Shown in pieces: positions 1-8,629 of a stretch of 64,000 bases of DNA. Made by a program: the position numbers and the translations under genes. The stretch comes from Flavobacterium hungaricum. Its GTDB lineage: Bacteria; Bacteroidota; Bacteroidia; Flavobacteriales; Flavobacteriaceae. Under the pieces are notes generated by a model. It saw only the letters and a program-made list of their open reading frames with translations. It was not told the DNA's origin and made no database searches. The stretch is taken from positions 372,001-436,000 of the forward strand of contig NZ_PRDM01000004.1 in NCBI RefSeq assembly GCF_015182285.1, given 5' to 3'. Within the stretch, counting starts at the first letter, position 1. Each line of letters starts with the position of its first letter.

Positions 1-869
1 TTGTTACACAGCCTACTTTAAGTATGCAGATTCAGAAAATCGAAGAAGAACTCAATATTTTAATCTTCGATCGCAGTAAAAAACCAATCCAGCTTACCGA
101 TATTGGACAGAAAATTGTTAATCAGGCAAAAAACATTGTTAATGAAGCCGATAGAATCAAAGATATTGTAGAACAGCAAAAAGGTTTTATTGGCGGAGAA
201 TTTCGCTTAGGAATTATTCCGACCATTATGCCGACGCTGCTTCCGATGTTTTTGAATAATTTCATTAAAAAATATCCGAAAGTAAAACTGTTGATTGAAG
301 AATTAAATACAGAAGAAATTATCCTAAAATTAAAAAACGGACATCTTGATGCTGCAATTGCCGCAACACCGCTTGAGGATGAAAAAATAAAAGAAATTGT
401 TTTGTATTTTGAACCTTTTGTAGCTTACATTCCAGAAGGCCACTCCAGTTTTCAAAAAGAAGAGATTGAAGTTGCCGATTTAAACTTGAATGAAATTTTA
501 CTTTTACAAGACGGCCACTGCTTTAGGGACGGAATTTTAAATCTGTGCAAAACGGTTTCAGAGACGGATCAAAGTAATTTTCAGATCGAAAGCGGCAGTT
601 TTGAAACACTTATAAAATTGGCAGACGAAGGCTTAGGCACCACTTTACTTCCGTACCTGCACACTTTAGACTTGAAAGAATCTGATAAATTAAAGCTTCG
701 AAACTTTAAAGAACCAAAACCTGCCCGCGAGGTGAGTTTAATTTACCCAAAAAGCGAATTAAAAATGCAGATTATTGATGCGCTTCGATCTACAATTGCT
801 GGTGTTATAAAAGGAGCAATTGTTTTTCAGAATGTTCAAATCATAAGTCCGTTGCAGCAAAAGAAATAG
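1..869 (+). CDS. oxyR: OxyR-type LysR regulator, 5' end outside the window
   Basis: The reading frame is open from the first base (VTQPTLSMQIQKIEEEL...), so the start and most of the helix-turn-helix lie upstream of the window. What remains is the end of the HTH_1 domain and the LysR substrate-binding domain. The segment QDGHCFRDGILNLC holds two cysteines nine residues apart (codons at 519 and 546), the same spacing as the redox pair Cys199/Cys208 of E. coli OxyR. It is therefore most likely a peroxide sensor that switches on catalase and related genes by forming a disulfide. Its target genes are not visible here. Confidence 0.88.
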   Translation, partial: VTQPTLSMQIQKIEEELNILIFDRSKKPIQLTDIGQKIVNQAKNIVNEADRIKDIVEQQKGFIGGEFRLGIIPTIMPTLLPMFLNNFIKKYPKVKLLIEELNTEEIILKLKNGHLDAAIAATPLEDEKIKEIVLYFEPFVAYIPEGHSSFQKEEIEVADLNLNEILLLQDGHCFRDGILNLCKTVSETDQSNFQIESGSFETLIKLADEGLGTTLLPYLHTLDLKESDKLKLRNFKEPKPAREVSLIYPKSELKMQIIDALRSTIAGVIKGAIVFQNVQIISPLQQKK

Positions 870-954
870 CGGAGCAAGATCAAATTTTACTTGCTAGCGC
901 TTGAACGCGGACTTTGGTTAAATCTCGTACAGCTAATATAATGTCTACAAAATA

Positions 955-986
955 AAAAAGGAGCCAAATTGGCTCCTTTTTTTATA
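955..986. terminator. Bidirectional terminator between oxyR and the 65-residue gene
   Basis: Perfect 6-bp stem GGAGCC/GGCTCC (960-976) with a five-base loop, flanked by an A run on the left and a T run on the right. It fits the convergent genes on both sides, and the stop of the minus-strand gene sits in the T run. Confidence 0.8.
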
Positions 987-1179
987 CTTTAATCAGTAGT
1001 AGACTTTGCTGTAGTTCTGGCTTTTCGATAATAAAATTCATTAACCATTCTTGTAGTTGTTCCATTTCGTATGGTAACAGTGTTTTGATAGCTTTTTCTA
1101 GCTCTTTGCAGAAAAGTACCGGATCGAAACTAACTCTCTCGAGTATTGATTTCGTGTAATCGAACATCATTTTTGACAT
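982..1179 (-). CDS. Small conserved-looking protein of unknown function (65 aa)
   Basis: A 65-residue, mostly helical, soluble protein beginning MSKMMFDYTK with no signal peptide or membrane segment. I do not recognise the family. It is supported as a real gene by a TAAATTTG -7 box on the minus strand (1226-1233), about 45 bp before the start, and by the shared terminator at its end. It stands alone between oxyR and mnmD. No function is inferred. Confidence 0.6.
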   Translation of the reverse strand: MSKMMFDYTKSILERVSFDPVLFCKELEKAIKTLLPYEMEQLQEWLMNFIIEKPELQQSLLLIKV

Positions 1180-1347
1180 AATAAAATAAGATTTTTGGGG
1201 GTTATCTATTTTTTTAAACTCGCACCAAATTTAAACAAATTACCTATATAAAAACCTCTTTTAACTTATTTTTTTAAAAACTTTAGCAACGAATACGTTT
1301 TCTTAAAACAAATAAATCAATATAGAATCATTCTAAACAATTCATTT

Positions 1348-2010
1348 TTAAAGGGTTTTAACGGCTCTAAACATTTCTCGTTTTCCCGGTGGTCCAGCCA
1401 ATTTTTCTACGGTAAACCCTACAGCAATCATGCTTCTTTTTACAACTCCTCTGGCTGCATAAGTTACTAAGACTCCATTCGGCTTTAAACTATTGTACAT
1501 TTTCTGAAATATTTCGGTACTCCACAGCTCTGGCTGCACGCGATATCCGAAGGCATCAAAATAAATCAAATCAAAAGTTTCAAAATCGTTTATTTCGTGA
1601 AAAAATTGTTTTCTTTTGGTTAACGAGAAACGGCTGCTAATTTCCGTTTTTTGGTCCCATTCTGATTTATGCATTTTTTCGAAAATGTTACGAAATTCCA
1701 ATGATCCTAGTTCTTCGGCGTAATTCATTTCTAAAATTTCGTCACTTGCAACAGGATAAGCTTCTACTCCAACATAATCAATTGTTTGTTCTTTTCTAAC
1801 AGATTCTAAAAAAGTGATAAATGCGTTTAAACCAGTTCCAAAACCTATTTCTAATAAAGTAACAGGCTTTTCAAATAACGAAAGGCCGTTTTTAATAAAG
1901 ACATGTTTTGCTTCCTGAATTGCGCCGTGTTTAGAGTGGTAACATTCATCCCATTCAGGCAAATGAATTGTAGTTGAACCATCTAACGTTTTTATTATTT
2001 CTCTTTTCAC
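1348..2010 (-). CDS. mnmD: tRNA (mnm5s2U34) methyltransferase MnmD
   Basis: A 220-residue class I SAM-dependent methyltransferase of the DUF752/Methyltransf_30 family. The SAM-binding loop LLEIGFGTGLNAF lies near residues 52-64, and the family motif FDLIYFDAFGYRVQPELWS is near 146-164. MnmD is the stand-alone counterpart of the methylating half of MnmC and converts nm5(s2)U34 to mnm5(s2)U34 in tRNA wobble positions. No FAD-dependent oxidase domain is fused, as expected for MnmD. A CAAATTTA (minus-strand TAAATTTG) box at 2064-2071 is a plausible -7 element. The gene is divergent from ilvE. Confidence 0.88.
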   Translation of the reverse strand: MKREIIKTLDGSTTIHLPEWDECYHSKHGAIQEAKHVFIKNGLSLFEKPVTLLEIGFGTGLNAFITFLESVRKEQTIDYVGVEAYPVASDEILEMNYAEELGSLEFRNIFEKMHKSEWDQKTEISSRFSLTKRKQFFHEINDFETFDLIYFDAFGYRVQPELWSTEIFQKMYNSLKPNGVLVTYAARGVVKRSMIAVGFTVEKLAGPPGKREMFRAVKTL

Positions 2011-2226
2011 TTTTTTCGAATTTTACAATGGCTTTATGTTAATTTTTCAGCCATTTTAATATTCAAATTTACTCAAAACAAATGCGTAAAGCCTTAAAAA
2101 ACGATCCTTTTTTCACAAATTCTTTATAAAAATCAATTAAATATTTAAGTTTATTATAGGATAAATAAATCGCAGTTAAAGAGAGGAATTAATGCGTTTT
2201 TACTAAGCATTTTAGAGATTTTTACG

Positions 2227-2234
2227 TAATTTTG
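2227..2234 (+). promoter_or_regulatory. -7 box of ilvE
   Basis: TAATTTTG matches the Bacteroidota TAnnTTTG -7 consensus, 73 bp before the ilvE ATG. No clear -33 TTG is seen at the right distance. Confidence 0.5.
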
Positions 2235-2306
2235 CATTCAATAAATTCTATTTTACATAGTATCATCACTTTAGTACATGATACATCACAAAAAACTTAC
2301 ATAACT

Positions 2307-3377
2307 ATGAGTACAACTCAAACAAGCAAAATTGAAATCATAAAAGCATCTTCGACAAAAATAAACGAAGTAGACTTTGATAACTTAAGTTTTGGTGCTG
2401 TATTTACAGACCATTTATTCGAATGCGATTTTAAAAATGGACAATGGCAAAACCCTGTCATTAAGCCTTATGCTCCAATTTTAATGGATCCATCTTCAAA
2501 AGTCTTCCATTATGGACAGGCTATTTTTGAAGGAATGAAAGCTTATAAAGATGACAATAATGATGTTTGGTTGTTTAGACCAGATGAAAACTACAAACGT
2601 TTTAATAATTCTGCAGTGAGAATGGCAATGCCAGAAGTACCAGAAGCAGTTTTTATGGATGGTTTGAATGAATTATTGAAATTGGACAAAGACTGGATCC
2701 AGAGAGGAAACGGAGCAAGTATGTACATTCGTCCTTTTATGATTGCTACAGGTCCTGGGGTTATTGCAAATCCTTCTGACGAATATAAATTTATGATTTT
2801 ACTTTCTCCTGCAAAAGCATATTACGGAGGCGAAGTAAAAGTAATTATTGCTGAACATTACAGCAGGGCAGCAAATGGTGGTATTGGAGCTGCAAAAGCT
2901 GCAGGAAACTATGCTGCACAGTTTTACCCAACCAACCTGGCAAACAAAGACGGTTTTCAACAAGTGATCTGGACTGATGATGCCACACACACAAAATTAG
3001 AAGAGGCAGGAACGATGAACGTTTTCTTCAGAATTAACGATACTTTATTGACTGCGCCTACAAGCGAAAGAATTTTGGATGGTATTACCCGAAAAAGTTT
3101 AATTGAAATGGCAAAGAAAGAAGGTCTTAATGTAGAAGTTCGTCCTGTAATTGTTTCAGAATTGGTTGAAGCTGCTAAAAACGGATCTCTTAAAGAAATT
3201 TTTGGTGCCGGAACAGCTGCGGTAATCAGTGTTATTAAAGGGTTCTCTTATCAGGATCAATATTATGAAATGACTCCGATTGAAAACTCATACGCTTCTA
3301 TTTTAAAAGAGAAACTAACAAGTCTTCAAAACAAGCTTACTGAAGATACTTTTGGCTGGACTGTTAAAGTTCAATAA
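2307..3377 (+). CDS. ilvE: Branched-chain amino acid aminotransferase
   Basis: A 356-residue fold-type IV PLP aminotransferase that interconverts leucine, isoleucine and valine with their 2-oxo acids. The motif FHYGQAIFEGMKAY lies near residues 67-80, and the PLP lysine is K197 in GAAKAAGNYAAQ. The C-terminal segment EIFGAGTAAVISVIKG is typical of this family. An upstream in-frame ATG at 2232 exists, but that position lies at the -7 box, so the ATG at 2307 (MSTTQTSKIE) is chosen. The gene is monocistronic, with a strong terminator straight after it. Confidence 0.93.
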   Translation: MSTTQTSKIEIIKASSTKINEVDFDNLSFGAVFTDHLFECDFKNGQWQNPVIKPYAPILMDPSSKVFHYGQAIFEGMKAYKDDNNDVWLFRPDENYKRFNNSAVRMAMPEVPEAVFMDGLNELLKLDKDWIQRGNGASMYIRPFMIATGPGVIANPSDEYKFMILLSPAKAYYGGEVKVIIAEHYSRAANGGIGAAKAAGNYAAQFYPTNLANKDGFQQVIWTDDATHTKLEEAGTMNVFFRINDTLLTAPTSERILDGITRKSLIEMAKKEGLNVEVRPVIVSELVEAAKNGSLKEIFGAGTAAVISVIKGFSYQDQYYEMTPIENSYASILKEKLTSLQNKLTEDTFGWTVKVQ

Positions 3378-3400
3378 ACCCAAAATCTAGAATAAAAACA

Positions 3401-3433
3401 AAAACCCGATAAAATTATCGGGTTTTGTTTTTA
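3401..3433. terminator. Terminator after ilvE
   Basis: Inverted repeat AAAACCCGATAA/TTATCGGGTTTT followed by a T-rich run. It lies between the convergent ilvE and MazG-like genes and can serve both. Confidence 0.8.
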
Positions 3434-3445
3434 TTATCCTTTTCT

Positions 3446-3826
3446 TTAAAATAATTTCGAGAAATCAGGTTTAAAATAATTCGGACCTTTCATTACTTTT
3501 CCATCTTCGCGGTAAATCGGCTGTCCATCCTCACCTAGTTTACTCATATTACTACGCTGAATTTCATCAAAAACAGCCTCAATTTTATCCTGAAGCCCAT
3601 GTTCTATAATCGTACCGCATAAAATATACATCATATCTCCAAGAGCATCGGCAATTTCGACTAAATCATTGTTTTGAACCGCTTCAAGATATTCTTCATT
3701 TTCTTCTTTCATTAAATTATAACGAAGCAGTTTTTTCTCCGAACTAAGGTCGGTTGTAGGTATTTGGCTGTGTCCAATTCTAAAAGCGGTATGGAATTCT
3801 GTTACGGCGTCGAGTTGTTTTTTCAT
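3446..3826 (-). CDS. MazG-like nucleoside triphosphate pyrophosphohydrolase
   Basis: A 126-residue all-alpha NTP pyrophosphatase domain protein. The metal-binding pattern is visible as KEENEEYLEA (residues about 40-49) followed by EIADALGDMMYIL (about 57-69), the EExxE...ExxD arrangement of MazG/HisE-type enzymes. The C-terminal tail GPNYFKPDFSKLF is typical of the phage- and Bacteroidota-type members. It probably hydrolyses a nucleoside triphosphate to the monophosphate and pyrophosphate; the substrate cannot be told from the sequence. It is a single-gene unit. Confidence 0.8.
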   Translation of the reverse strand: MKKQLDAVTEFHTAFRIGHSQIPTTDLSSEKKLLRYNLMKEENEEYLEAVQNNDLVEIADALGDMMYILCGTIIEHGLQDKIEAVFDEIQRSNMSKLGEDGQPIYREDGKVMKGPNYFKPDFSKLF

Positions 3827-3952
3827 ATTCTCTTTTTTCTTTTTTTGTATCAGTTTTTAAAATTACATTATTTTAATGAATTTTTAACACCAATAGCGAT
3901 CATTTGCCCTTTAATCGAATCAGAAATCGACACAAATTCGCATTCAATTCTC

Positions 3953-3960
3953 TAAATTTG
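3953..3960 (+). promoter_or_regulatory. -7 box of the 62-residue membrane protein gene
   Basis: TAAATTTG, 14 bp before the ATG at 3975. It matches TAnnTTTG exactly; the -33 element is not evident. Confidence 0.5.
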
Positions 3961-3974
3961 CCAAAAAAAAAATT

Positions 3975-4163
3975 ATGTTTAGTCAAGGACAAGTTATATT
4001 TGGAATCTGCTTTTTTATCGTATTTGTTATTATCATGATTTTTGCCTACCGCAAAGATTTGGCCCTTCACAAAATATTTTACAAAGGAAATTATAAAGTA
4101 TTATTAGTTTTCCTTCTTTTCATACTTATACTATTTTTAATCAAAATCTTTATGAAACGATAA
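3975..4163 (+). CDS. Small membrane protein of unknown function (62 aa)
   Basis: Two hydrophobic helices (about residues 7-24 and 41-59) are joined by a short basic loop containing YRKDLALHKIFYKGNYK, and the protein ends in KIFMKR. The close promoter and the membrane-protein composition make a real gene likely. I do not recognise a named family; proteins of this shape are common single genes in flavobacteria. Function unknown. Confidence 0.65.
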   Translation: MFSQGQVIFGICFFIVFVIIMIFAYRKDLALHKIFYKGNYKVLLVFLLFILILFLIKIFMKR

Positions 4164-4288
4164 ACTTTAAATCTTTTTTTATTTAATAATAAAAAAGACT
4201 AAGTTTAGTATAATAAAAATTAGAAATTTTTTGTTGTAAGTAAGACTCGAGATAAAAATTTATAACTTTACGACCAAACACCCTACCA

Positions 4289-5449
4289 ATGAAGATTCTT
4301 AAATACTTATTTCTTTTAGCATTATTAAGCCTTGTAGCTCTTACTGTTTTTGTTGCCACTCAAAAAGGCGATTTTACAGTAGAGAGAAGTAAAGTTATCA
4401 ATTCTCCAAAAGGAGTTGTTTACAGCTATCTTAATGATTTTAGAAATTATGAAGATTTTGAATCTTGGGCTGTTGAAGATCCAGCAATGAAAATGACTTT
4501 TCCTCAAAAAACAACTGGAAACGGCGCTTATTTTTATTGGGAGGGAACAGAAGGAAAAGGAAATGCCATCACATTAAAAACAAAAGAAGGCGAAAGTATT
4601 GAACAAAAATTAAAACACGAAGGTACAGATGCTGTAATAAACTGGACTTTAAAAGATACCCTGAACGGAAAAACAAAAGTTACTTGGAAAGGTAAAGGGA
4701 CTATGAGCTTTATGTTTAAAATTTATGCCGCTCTTCATGGAGGCTCAGACCGCGTGATTGGAACTATGTATGAAAAAAGCCTTGCTAATATTGACAAAAA
4801 TCTAGACTACGAAACCAAAACGTATGCTATCAAAGTTAATGGCGTGGTCAAAAAAACAGAAACTCCCTATATTAAACAAACTTTTACGAGCGAAATAAAA
4901 AAGATAAATAAGAATGCCCGAATTGTGATTCCTAAACTCGTTCATTTTAGTGAAACAAACGGACTCGCATCAAACGGAAAACCGTTTATTATTTACCACA
5001 CTTATGATACTGCTTCTGGTTTGGCAAAAATTTCTATCTGTCTGCCTATTAACAAAGAAATCTCTATCAGTTCTGGAAGCGATATTTTATCTGGCAAACT
5101 AAATAGCTTTGACGCTGTAAAAACAACTTTAACGGGAGATTATTCTCATACAAGCGAAGCAATTGCAAAAACTACCGCTTTTATCAATAAAGAAAAAATA
5201 ACTCCTGAATTGGGCTGGTCGCATCTTGAAATCTTAACCATCAGCAAATTAGACGTTAAAAGTCCTTCTAAATTGATGACCGAAATTTATTTCCCGATCA
5301 AACCAAAAGAAGTGCCTGTTGTCAAAGCTCCTGTGTACAACACAGACACTACAACACAAGCACAGCCGGCACAGCCAAAACCAGTACAGCCAAAACCTGC
5401 TGCAACAGCTCCGGCTCCTAAACCAGAAGAAGAACAATCTGAATTTTAA
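4289..5449 (+). CDS. SRPBCC (START/polyketide-cyclase-like) family protein with N-terminal membrane anchor
   Basis: A 386-residue protein. Residues 1-24 form one hydrophobic segment, followed by an SRPBCC ligand-binding domain (about 30-175) that begins with the usual VERSKVINSPKGVVYSYLND. A second domain of about 150 residues follows, then a low-complexity tail of Pro/Ala/Gln/Lys repeats (about 350-386) that looks like a periplasmic linker. It probably binds a hydrophobic ligand at the membrane surface. The ECF sigma gene follows 80 bp downstream, but no functional link can be shown. Confidence 0.75.
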   Translation: MKILKYLFLLALLSLVALTVFVATQKGDFTVERSKVINSPKGVVYSYLNDFRNYEDFESWAVEDPAMKMTFPQKTTGNGAYFYWEGTEGKGNAITLKTKEGESIEQKLKHEGTDAVINWTLKDTLNGKTKVTWKGKGTMSFMFKIYAALHGGSDRVIGTMYEKSLANIDKNLDYETKTYAIKVNGVVKKTETPYIKQTFTSEIKKINKNARIVIPKLVHFSETNGLASNGKPFIIYHTYDTASGLAKISICLPINKEISISSGSDILSGKLNSFDAVKTTLTGDYSHTSEAIAKTTAFINKEKITPELGWSHLEILTISKLDVKSPSKLMTEIYFPIKPKEVPVVKAPVYNTDTTTQAQPAQPKPVQPKPAATAPAPKPEEEQSEF

Positions 5450-5528
5450 TTTTTTTTTAGGTTCCTTTTAAACCTTTTATAAAAATTAGATTCTAACCAA
5501 ACATAAGGTTTGATAAATCTATGAAAGT

Positions 5529-6071
5529 TTGATAAACGAAAGGGAATTTATACAAGAATTATTGAATCCACAAACGCAGAACACAGCGTTTCAAAAGCTC
5601 CTATCCGATTATCAAAAACCGCTGTATTCACACATTCGAAATATTGTTTTGAATCATGACGATACAGACGATGTTTTACAAAATACCTTTGTAAAGGTTT
5701 TTCAGAACCTTAAAAATTTTAAAGGAGAAAGTAAACTTTTTTCCTGGATGTACCGTATTGCAACCAACGAAGCTTTGACATTTTTAAGCCAAAAGGCTAA
5801 ATTGAATGGAATCACTTCTGAGGATCTGCAAAACAAAACTATTGACAATTTAAAAGCCGACAGCTATTTTGACGGTGATGAAATTCAGATTAAACTTCAA
5901 AAAGCCATTGTTACGCTTCCTGAGAAACAACAACTGGTCTTTAAAATGAAATATTTTGAAGAATTGAAATATGAAGAAATAGCAGAAATTTTAGGAACAT
6001 CTGTAGGTGCCTTAAAAGCATCTTATCATCATGCTGTTAAAAAAATTGAATTATATGTTACGACAAATTAA
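5529..6071 (+). CDS. ECF-type RNA polymerase sigma factor (TTG start)
   Basis: A 180-residue sigma-70 family protein. Region 2 contains DDTDDVLQNTFVKVFQNL and the core-binding FSWMYRIATNEALTFL. Region 4 contains LPEKQQLVFKMKYFEELKYEEIAEIL followed by its helix-turn-helix. The start is TTG at 5529: an in-frame stop lies at 5514 and the only nearby ATG (5521) is out of frame, encoding M-K-V-stop and overlapping this start. It heads a three-gene unit with a membrane protein and a periplasmic protein that look like its anti-sigma factor and sensor. Confidence 0.85.
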   Translation: MINEREFIQELLNPQTQNTAFQKLLSDYQKPLYSHIRNIVLNHDDTDDVLQNTFVKVFQNLKNFKGESKLFSWMYRIATNEALTFLSQKAKLNGITSEDLQNKTIDNLKADSYFDGDEIQIKLQKAIVTLPEKQQLVFKMKYFEELKYEEIAEILGTSVGALKASYHHAVKKIELYVTTN

Positions 6072-6104
6072 ACCTTTTGTAATAAAAACTGTCTAATTAG
6101 TATT

Positions 6105-6521
6105 ATGAAAACATTTAAATTAGAAAACGAACCGAAAATAAAAGCTGGGTTTAAAGCTCCGGAACATTATTTTGATACTTTTTCGGCAAAAGTTTTACAA
6201 CAGATAGAAAAAGAAAAAGAAGTAAAAGTAATTCCGTTCTACAAACGCAGTAAAATAATAAGTTTAGCTGCAGCAGCGGTAATTGTTTTGGCATTAATGA
6301 TTCCTATTGTCAACAATTATAATGCAACCTCTAATGATCTGGATGAAGCTACTTTAGAAACTTACCTGTCGTATCAATCTAATTTAAATCAATATGATTT
6401 AATTCAAAAATTAGACAACAAAGATCTTCAGAAACTCAACGAGAATATTGCATTAGAAGATGAAACCCTTGAAGATATTTTATCTTCAAACCCAAACATA
6501 GAAAACTTAATTTCAGAATAA
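6105..6521 (+). CDS. Probable membrane anti-sigma factor (138 aa)
   Basis: The cytoplasmic N-terminus (1-48) starts MKTFKLENEPKIKAGFKAPE. It is followed by one membrane helix (about 49-66, SLAAAAVIVLALMIPIV) and an acidic extracytoplasmic part rich in Leu, Asn and Asp. The topology and the position right behind the ECF sigma gene suggest the cognate anti-sigma factor. No zinc-binding HxxxCxxC motif is present, so it is not a ZAS-type protein. The assignment rests on context. Confidence 0.6.
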   Translation: MKTFKLENEPKIKAGFKAPEHYFDTFSAKVLQQIEKEKEVKVIPFYKRSKIISLAAAAVIVLALMIPIVNNYNATSNDLDEATLETYLSYQSNLNQYDLIQKLDNKDLQKLNENIALEDETLEDILSSNPNIENLISE

Positions 6522-6536
6522 AACAAAACTTACGCT

Positions 6537-7001
6537 ATGAAAATTAAAATTAAAAATAGACTATCACTGCTGCTCTTTCTGCTAAGTTTTTCATTTTTTG
6601 CCCAAGGCACTAAAACAGATGAAAAACGAGAAAAAGTCAAAGCTTTTAAAGTTTCATTTTTAACTACAGAATTAGAACTATCTTCTACAGAAGCAGAAAA
6701 ATTCTGGCCTATTTACAATGCCTATGATGACAAACAATTCGAATTAAGGCATTTAAAAATGAAAACGTATCTGCACAAACTAGATGATGATAATCTAAGT
6801 TCTATGACAGATAAAGAAGCCACTACATTACTTTCTCAAATGGAAAGCACAGATAAAGAACTGTATCTGCTTCGAGAAAAATACATGGCAAATTTGAAAA
6901 AAATCCTTTCTGCTAAAAAAATATTACAGCTAAAAAAATCTGAAGACGATTTTAATCGAAAATTATTACAGCAATATCGAGACAAAGCTGGTAAAGATTA
7001 A
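6537..7001 (+). CDS. Periplasmic sensor protein of the ECF unit
   Basis: A 154-residue exported helical protein. The signal peptide (about 1-22) ends ...SFSFFAQG. The mature part is almost wholly charged helix, including TELELSSTEAEKFWPIYNAY near 43-62 and long Lys/Leu-rich helices to the end. This helical, Spy/CpxP-like shape next to an ECF sigma factor and a membrane protein is annotated in flavobacteria as a sensor of ECF-type sigma factor. It starts 15 bp after the anti-sigma gene and is followed by a strong terminator. Confidence 0.65.
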   Translation: MKIKIKNRLSLLLFLLSFSFFAQGTKTDEKREKVKAFKVSFLTTELELSSTEAEKFWPIYNAYDDKQFELRHLKMKTYLHKLDDDNLSSMTDKEATTLLSQMESTDKELYLLREKYMANLKKILSAKKILQLKKSEDDFNRKLLQQYRDKAGKD

Positions 7002-7027
7002 ATAGCAACGTACCGTACAACAGCGAT

Positions 7028-7078
7028 AAGACCCCTATATAATAATACTTACTTTATTATTTAGGGGTCTTGTTATTT
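7028..7078. terminator. Terminator after the ECF unit
   Basis: Ten-base inverted repeat AAGACCCCTA/TAGGGGTCTT around an AT-rich loop, with T-rich sequence after it. It is shared with the convergent gene at 7096-8157. Confidence 0.75.
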
Positions 7079-7095
7079 TATGTTGTGACTGAATT

Positions 7096-8157
7096 TTATT
7101 TAAAATTCAGACGGGCCATTATGTTATAACCTGCTGCAATTGCAGTGTTTTTATTTAGAAAGCGTATTGTAAAGAATTTTGCATTATCAGACAATTGCAC
7201 CCAGCTTGCTCCTCCATCTGTAGAATAATGTATTCCAGAAGCACCAACTGATACCAATTCCTGACCGTTACCTCCTGGTACATACTGCACACAAGAAGTA
7301 TAACCAAAACCTTGTTTTTGACCGATTAACTGCCAAGTTTTACCACCGTCTTTAGTAAATGCTTTATTATCCGAGTTTTTACCTTGATCATCATAATCTC
7401 CTCCAGCAATAAAACCTTGTTTTTCATCATAAAAATCGGCTGTAAAAATACCTGTCATTTCTCTTCCTTGTACTATTGGAGTATCAATAGCTTTCCATGT
7501 TTTCCCTTTATCTGCAGAATAAAAAACTCGTGATTTTTTTCCTCCAGAAACCAGCCATGTCTGATCTCCTTTTATTACAATATTAGTGTTACTTGCTGCA
7601 AATGCAGTTTCTCCAACGGCATTTGTAGGCAGTTTATCCGACAGTACTTTCGTCCAAGATTCGCCGCCATCACGCGTTATCACAATAGAAAAAGTATCTT
7701 CTGTAGGATCTCCAATAGCAATTCCTTCTTTATCATTCCAAAACTGCATACTGTCATAAAAAACTTTTGAATTAACTTCTTTATAAACTAATTTCGGTTT
7801 ATTCGTTTTTTTATCAACTTGATAAAGCAGTGCAGGATTTGCCACACTTAATAAAAAAATGTGTTTTGAAGTCTGTGCAATACTTCTAAACTCTAATCTA
7901 AGCGTATCGCGATAAATATGCTCTTCGAATTTTTCTCTTTTATCTAAATCAAAAAAACCGAAACGAGAATTATCAGCACCGTACCAAATCTTATTTTTAT
8001 CAATTGAAATAGCACGAATACTAATGTGATCCTTAAATAAAGTGTCAACTTCTACAGTAGAAAACCAGTTGTAAACTTCTATTTTATCTTTATAATTGAA
8101 AGTTTTAAAAGACACCAATAACAAAAATGCACCAAAAAGAAGTAATATTTTTTTCAT
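7096..8157 (-). CDS. Exported BNR/YCF48-like beta-propeller protein
   Basis: A 353-residue protein with an N-terminal signal peptide (about 1-18) and at least four Asp-box-like repeats: GGESWTKVLS, KGKTWKAIDT, GGKTWQLIGQ and GGASWVQLSD. The repeats predict a beta-propeller of the sialidase/YCF48/Hcf136 fold in the periplasm or on the surface. Flavobacterial relatives are often loosely named oxidoreductase, but no redox motif is visible. Single gene; function unknown. Confidence 0.7.
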   Translation of the reverse strand: MKKILLLFGAFLLLVSFKTFNYKDKIEVYNWFSTVEVDTLFKDHISIRAISIDKNKIWYGADNSRFGFFDLDKREKFEEHIYRDTLRLEFRSIAQTSKHIFLLSVANPALLYQVDKKTNKPKLVYKEVNSKVFYDSMQFWNDKEGIAIGDPTEDTFSIVITRDGGESWTKVLSDKLPTNAVGETAFAASNTNIVIKGDQTWLVSGGKKSRVFYSADKGKTWKAIDTPIVQGREMTGIFTADFYDEKQGFIAGGDYDDQGKNSDNKAFTKDGGKTWQLIGQKQGFGYTSCVQYVPGGNGQELVSVGASGIHYSTDGGASWVQLSDNAKFFTIRFLNKNTAIAAGYNIMARLNFK

Positions 8158-8577
8158 ATAATTAAATTTAGGGTTTTGCGAAAATACAATTATTTACCAC
8201 ATATATTATTTAAATTATTTTTTTTTAAGGCATAATAACTGAATCCTTTACATTGTAAGTGAATTAACAAGAAAATAATTCGCCAATAACCGCACCCAGA
8301 TTCTGCCTTAATTTGCAAATTTAGCGACTCTAAATTAATTGAAAATTAAAAAATTAAAAATTAAACAAATTAGTTGAACCCAGAATCAAAAACAACAAAT
8401 GCCGATATATACATTTAAGAGGAATGATTTATATATTCTTACTATAAAAAACAATTAGTACCTCAAATAACCCATAGTTTAAATAAATTCAGAAAAACAC
8501 AAAAGGCACTCATTTACAATGTTTTAAAAAAAAATTAACTTTAAAAATACACTGCAGAAAACAGTAACTTTTTTTTG
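8158..8577. other. Long AT-rich divergent intergenic region
   Basis: About 420 bp between the divergent 7096-8157 gene and the lipoprotein gene. It contains several A/T tracts and no reading frame that looks coding on either strand. Apart from the sigma-54-like element at its right edge I see no structured element. Confidence 0.5.
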
Positions 8578-8593
8578 TGGCACAGTAATTGGA
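8578..8593 (+). promoter_or_regulatory. Candidate sigma-54 (-24/-12) promoter
   Basis: TGGCAC, five bases, then TTGG: this is the sigma-54 consensus TGGCAC-N5-TTGC with exact spacing and one mismatch in the last base. It lies about 45 bp before the ATG at 8630, a suitable distance for a short leader. No TAnnTTTG box competes nearby. Whether the genome encodes RpoN cannot be seen here. Confidence 0.4.
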
Positions 8594-8629
8594 TACCTTC
8601 TAATACAATAATTTAATATGGATTTTATC

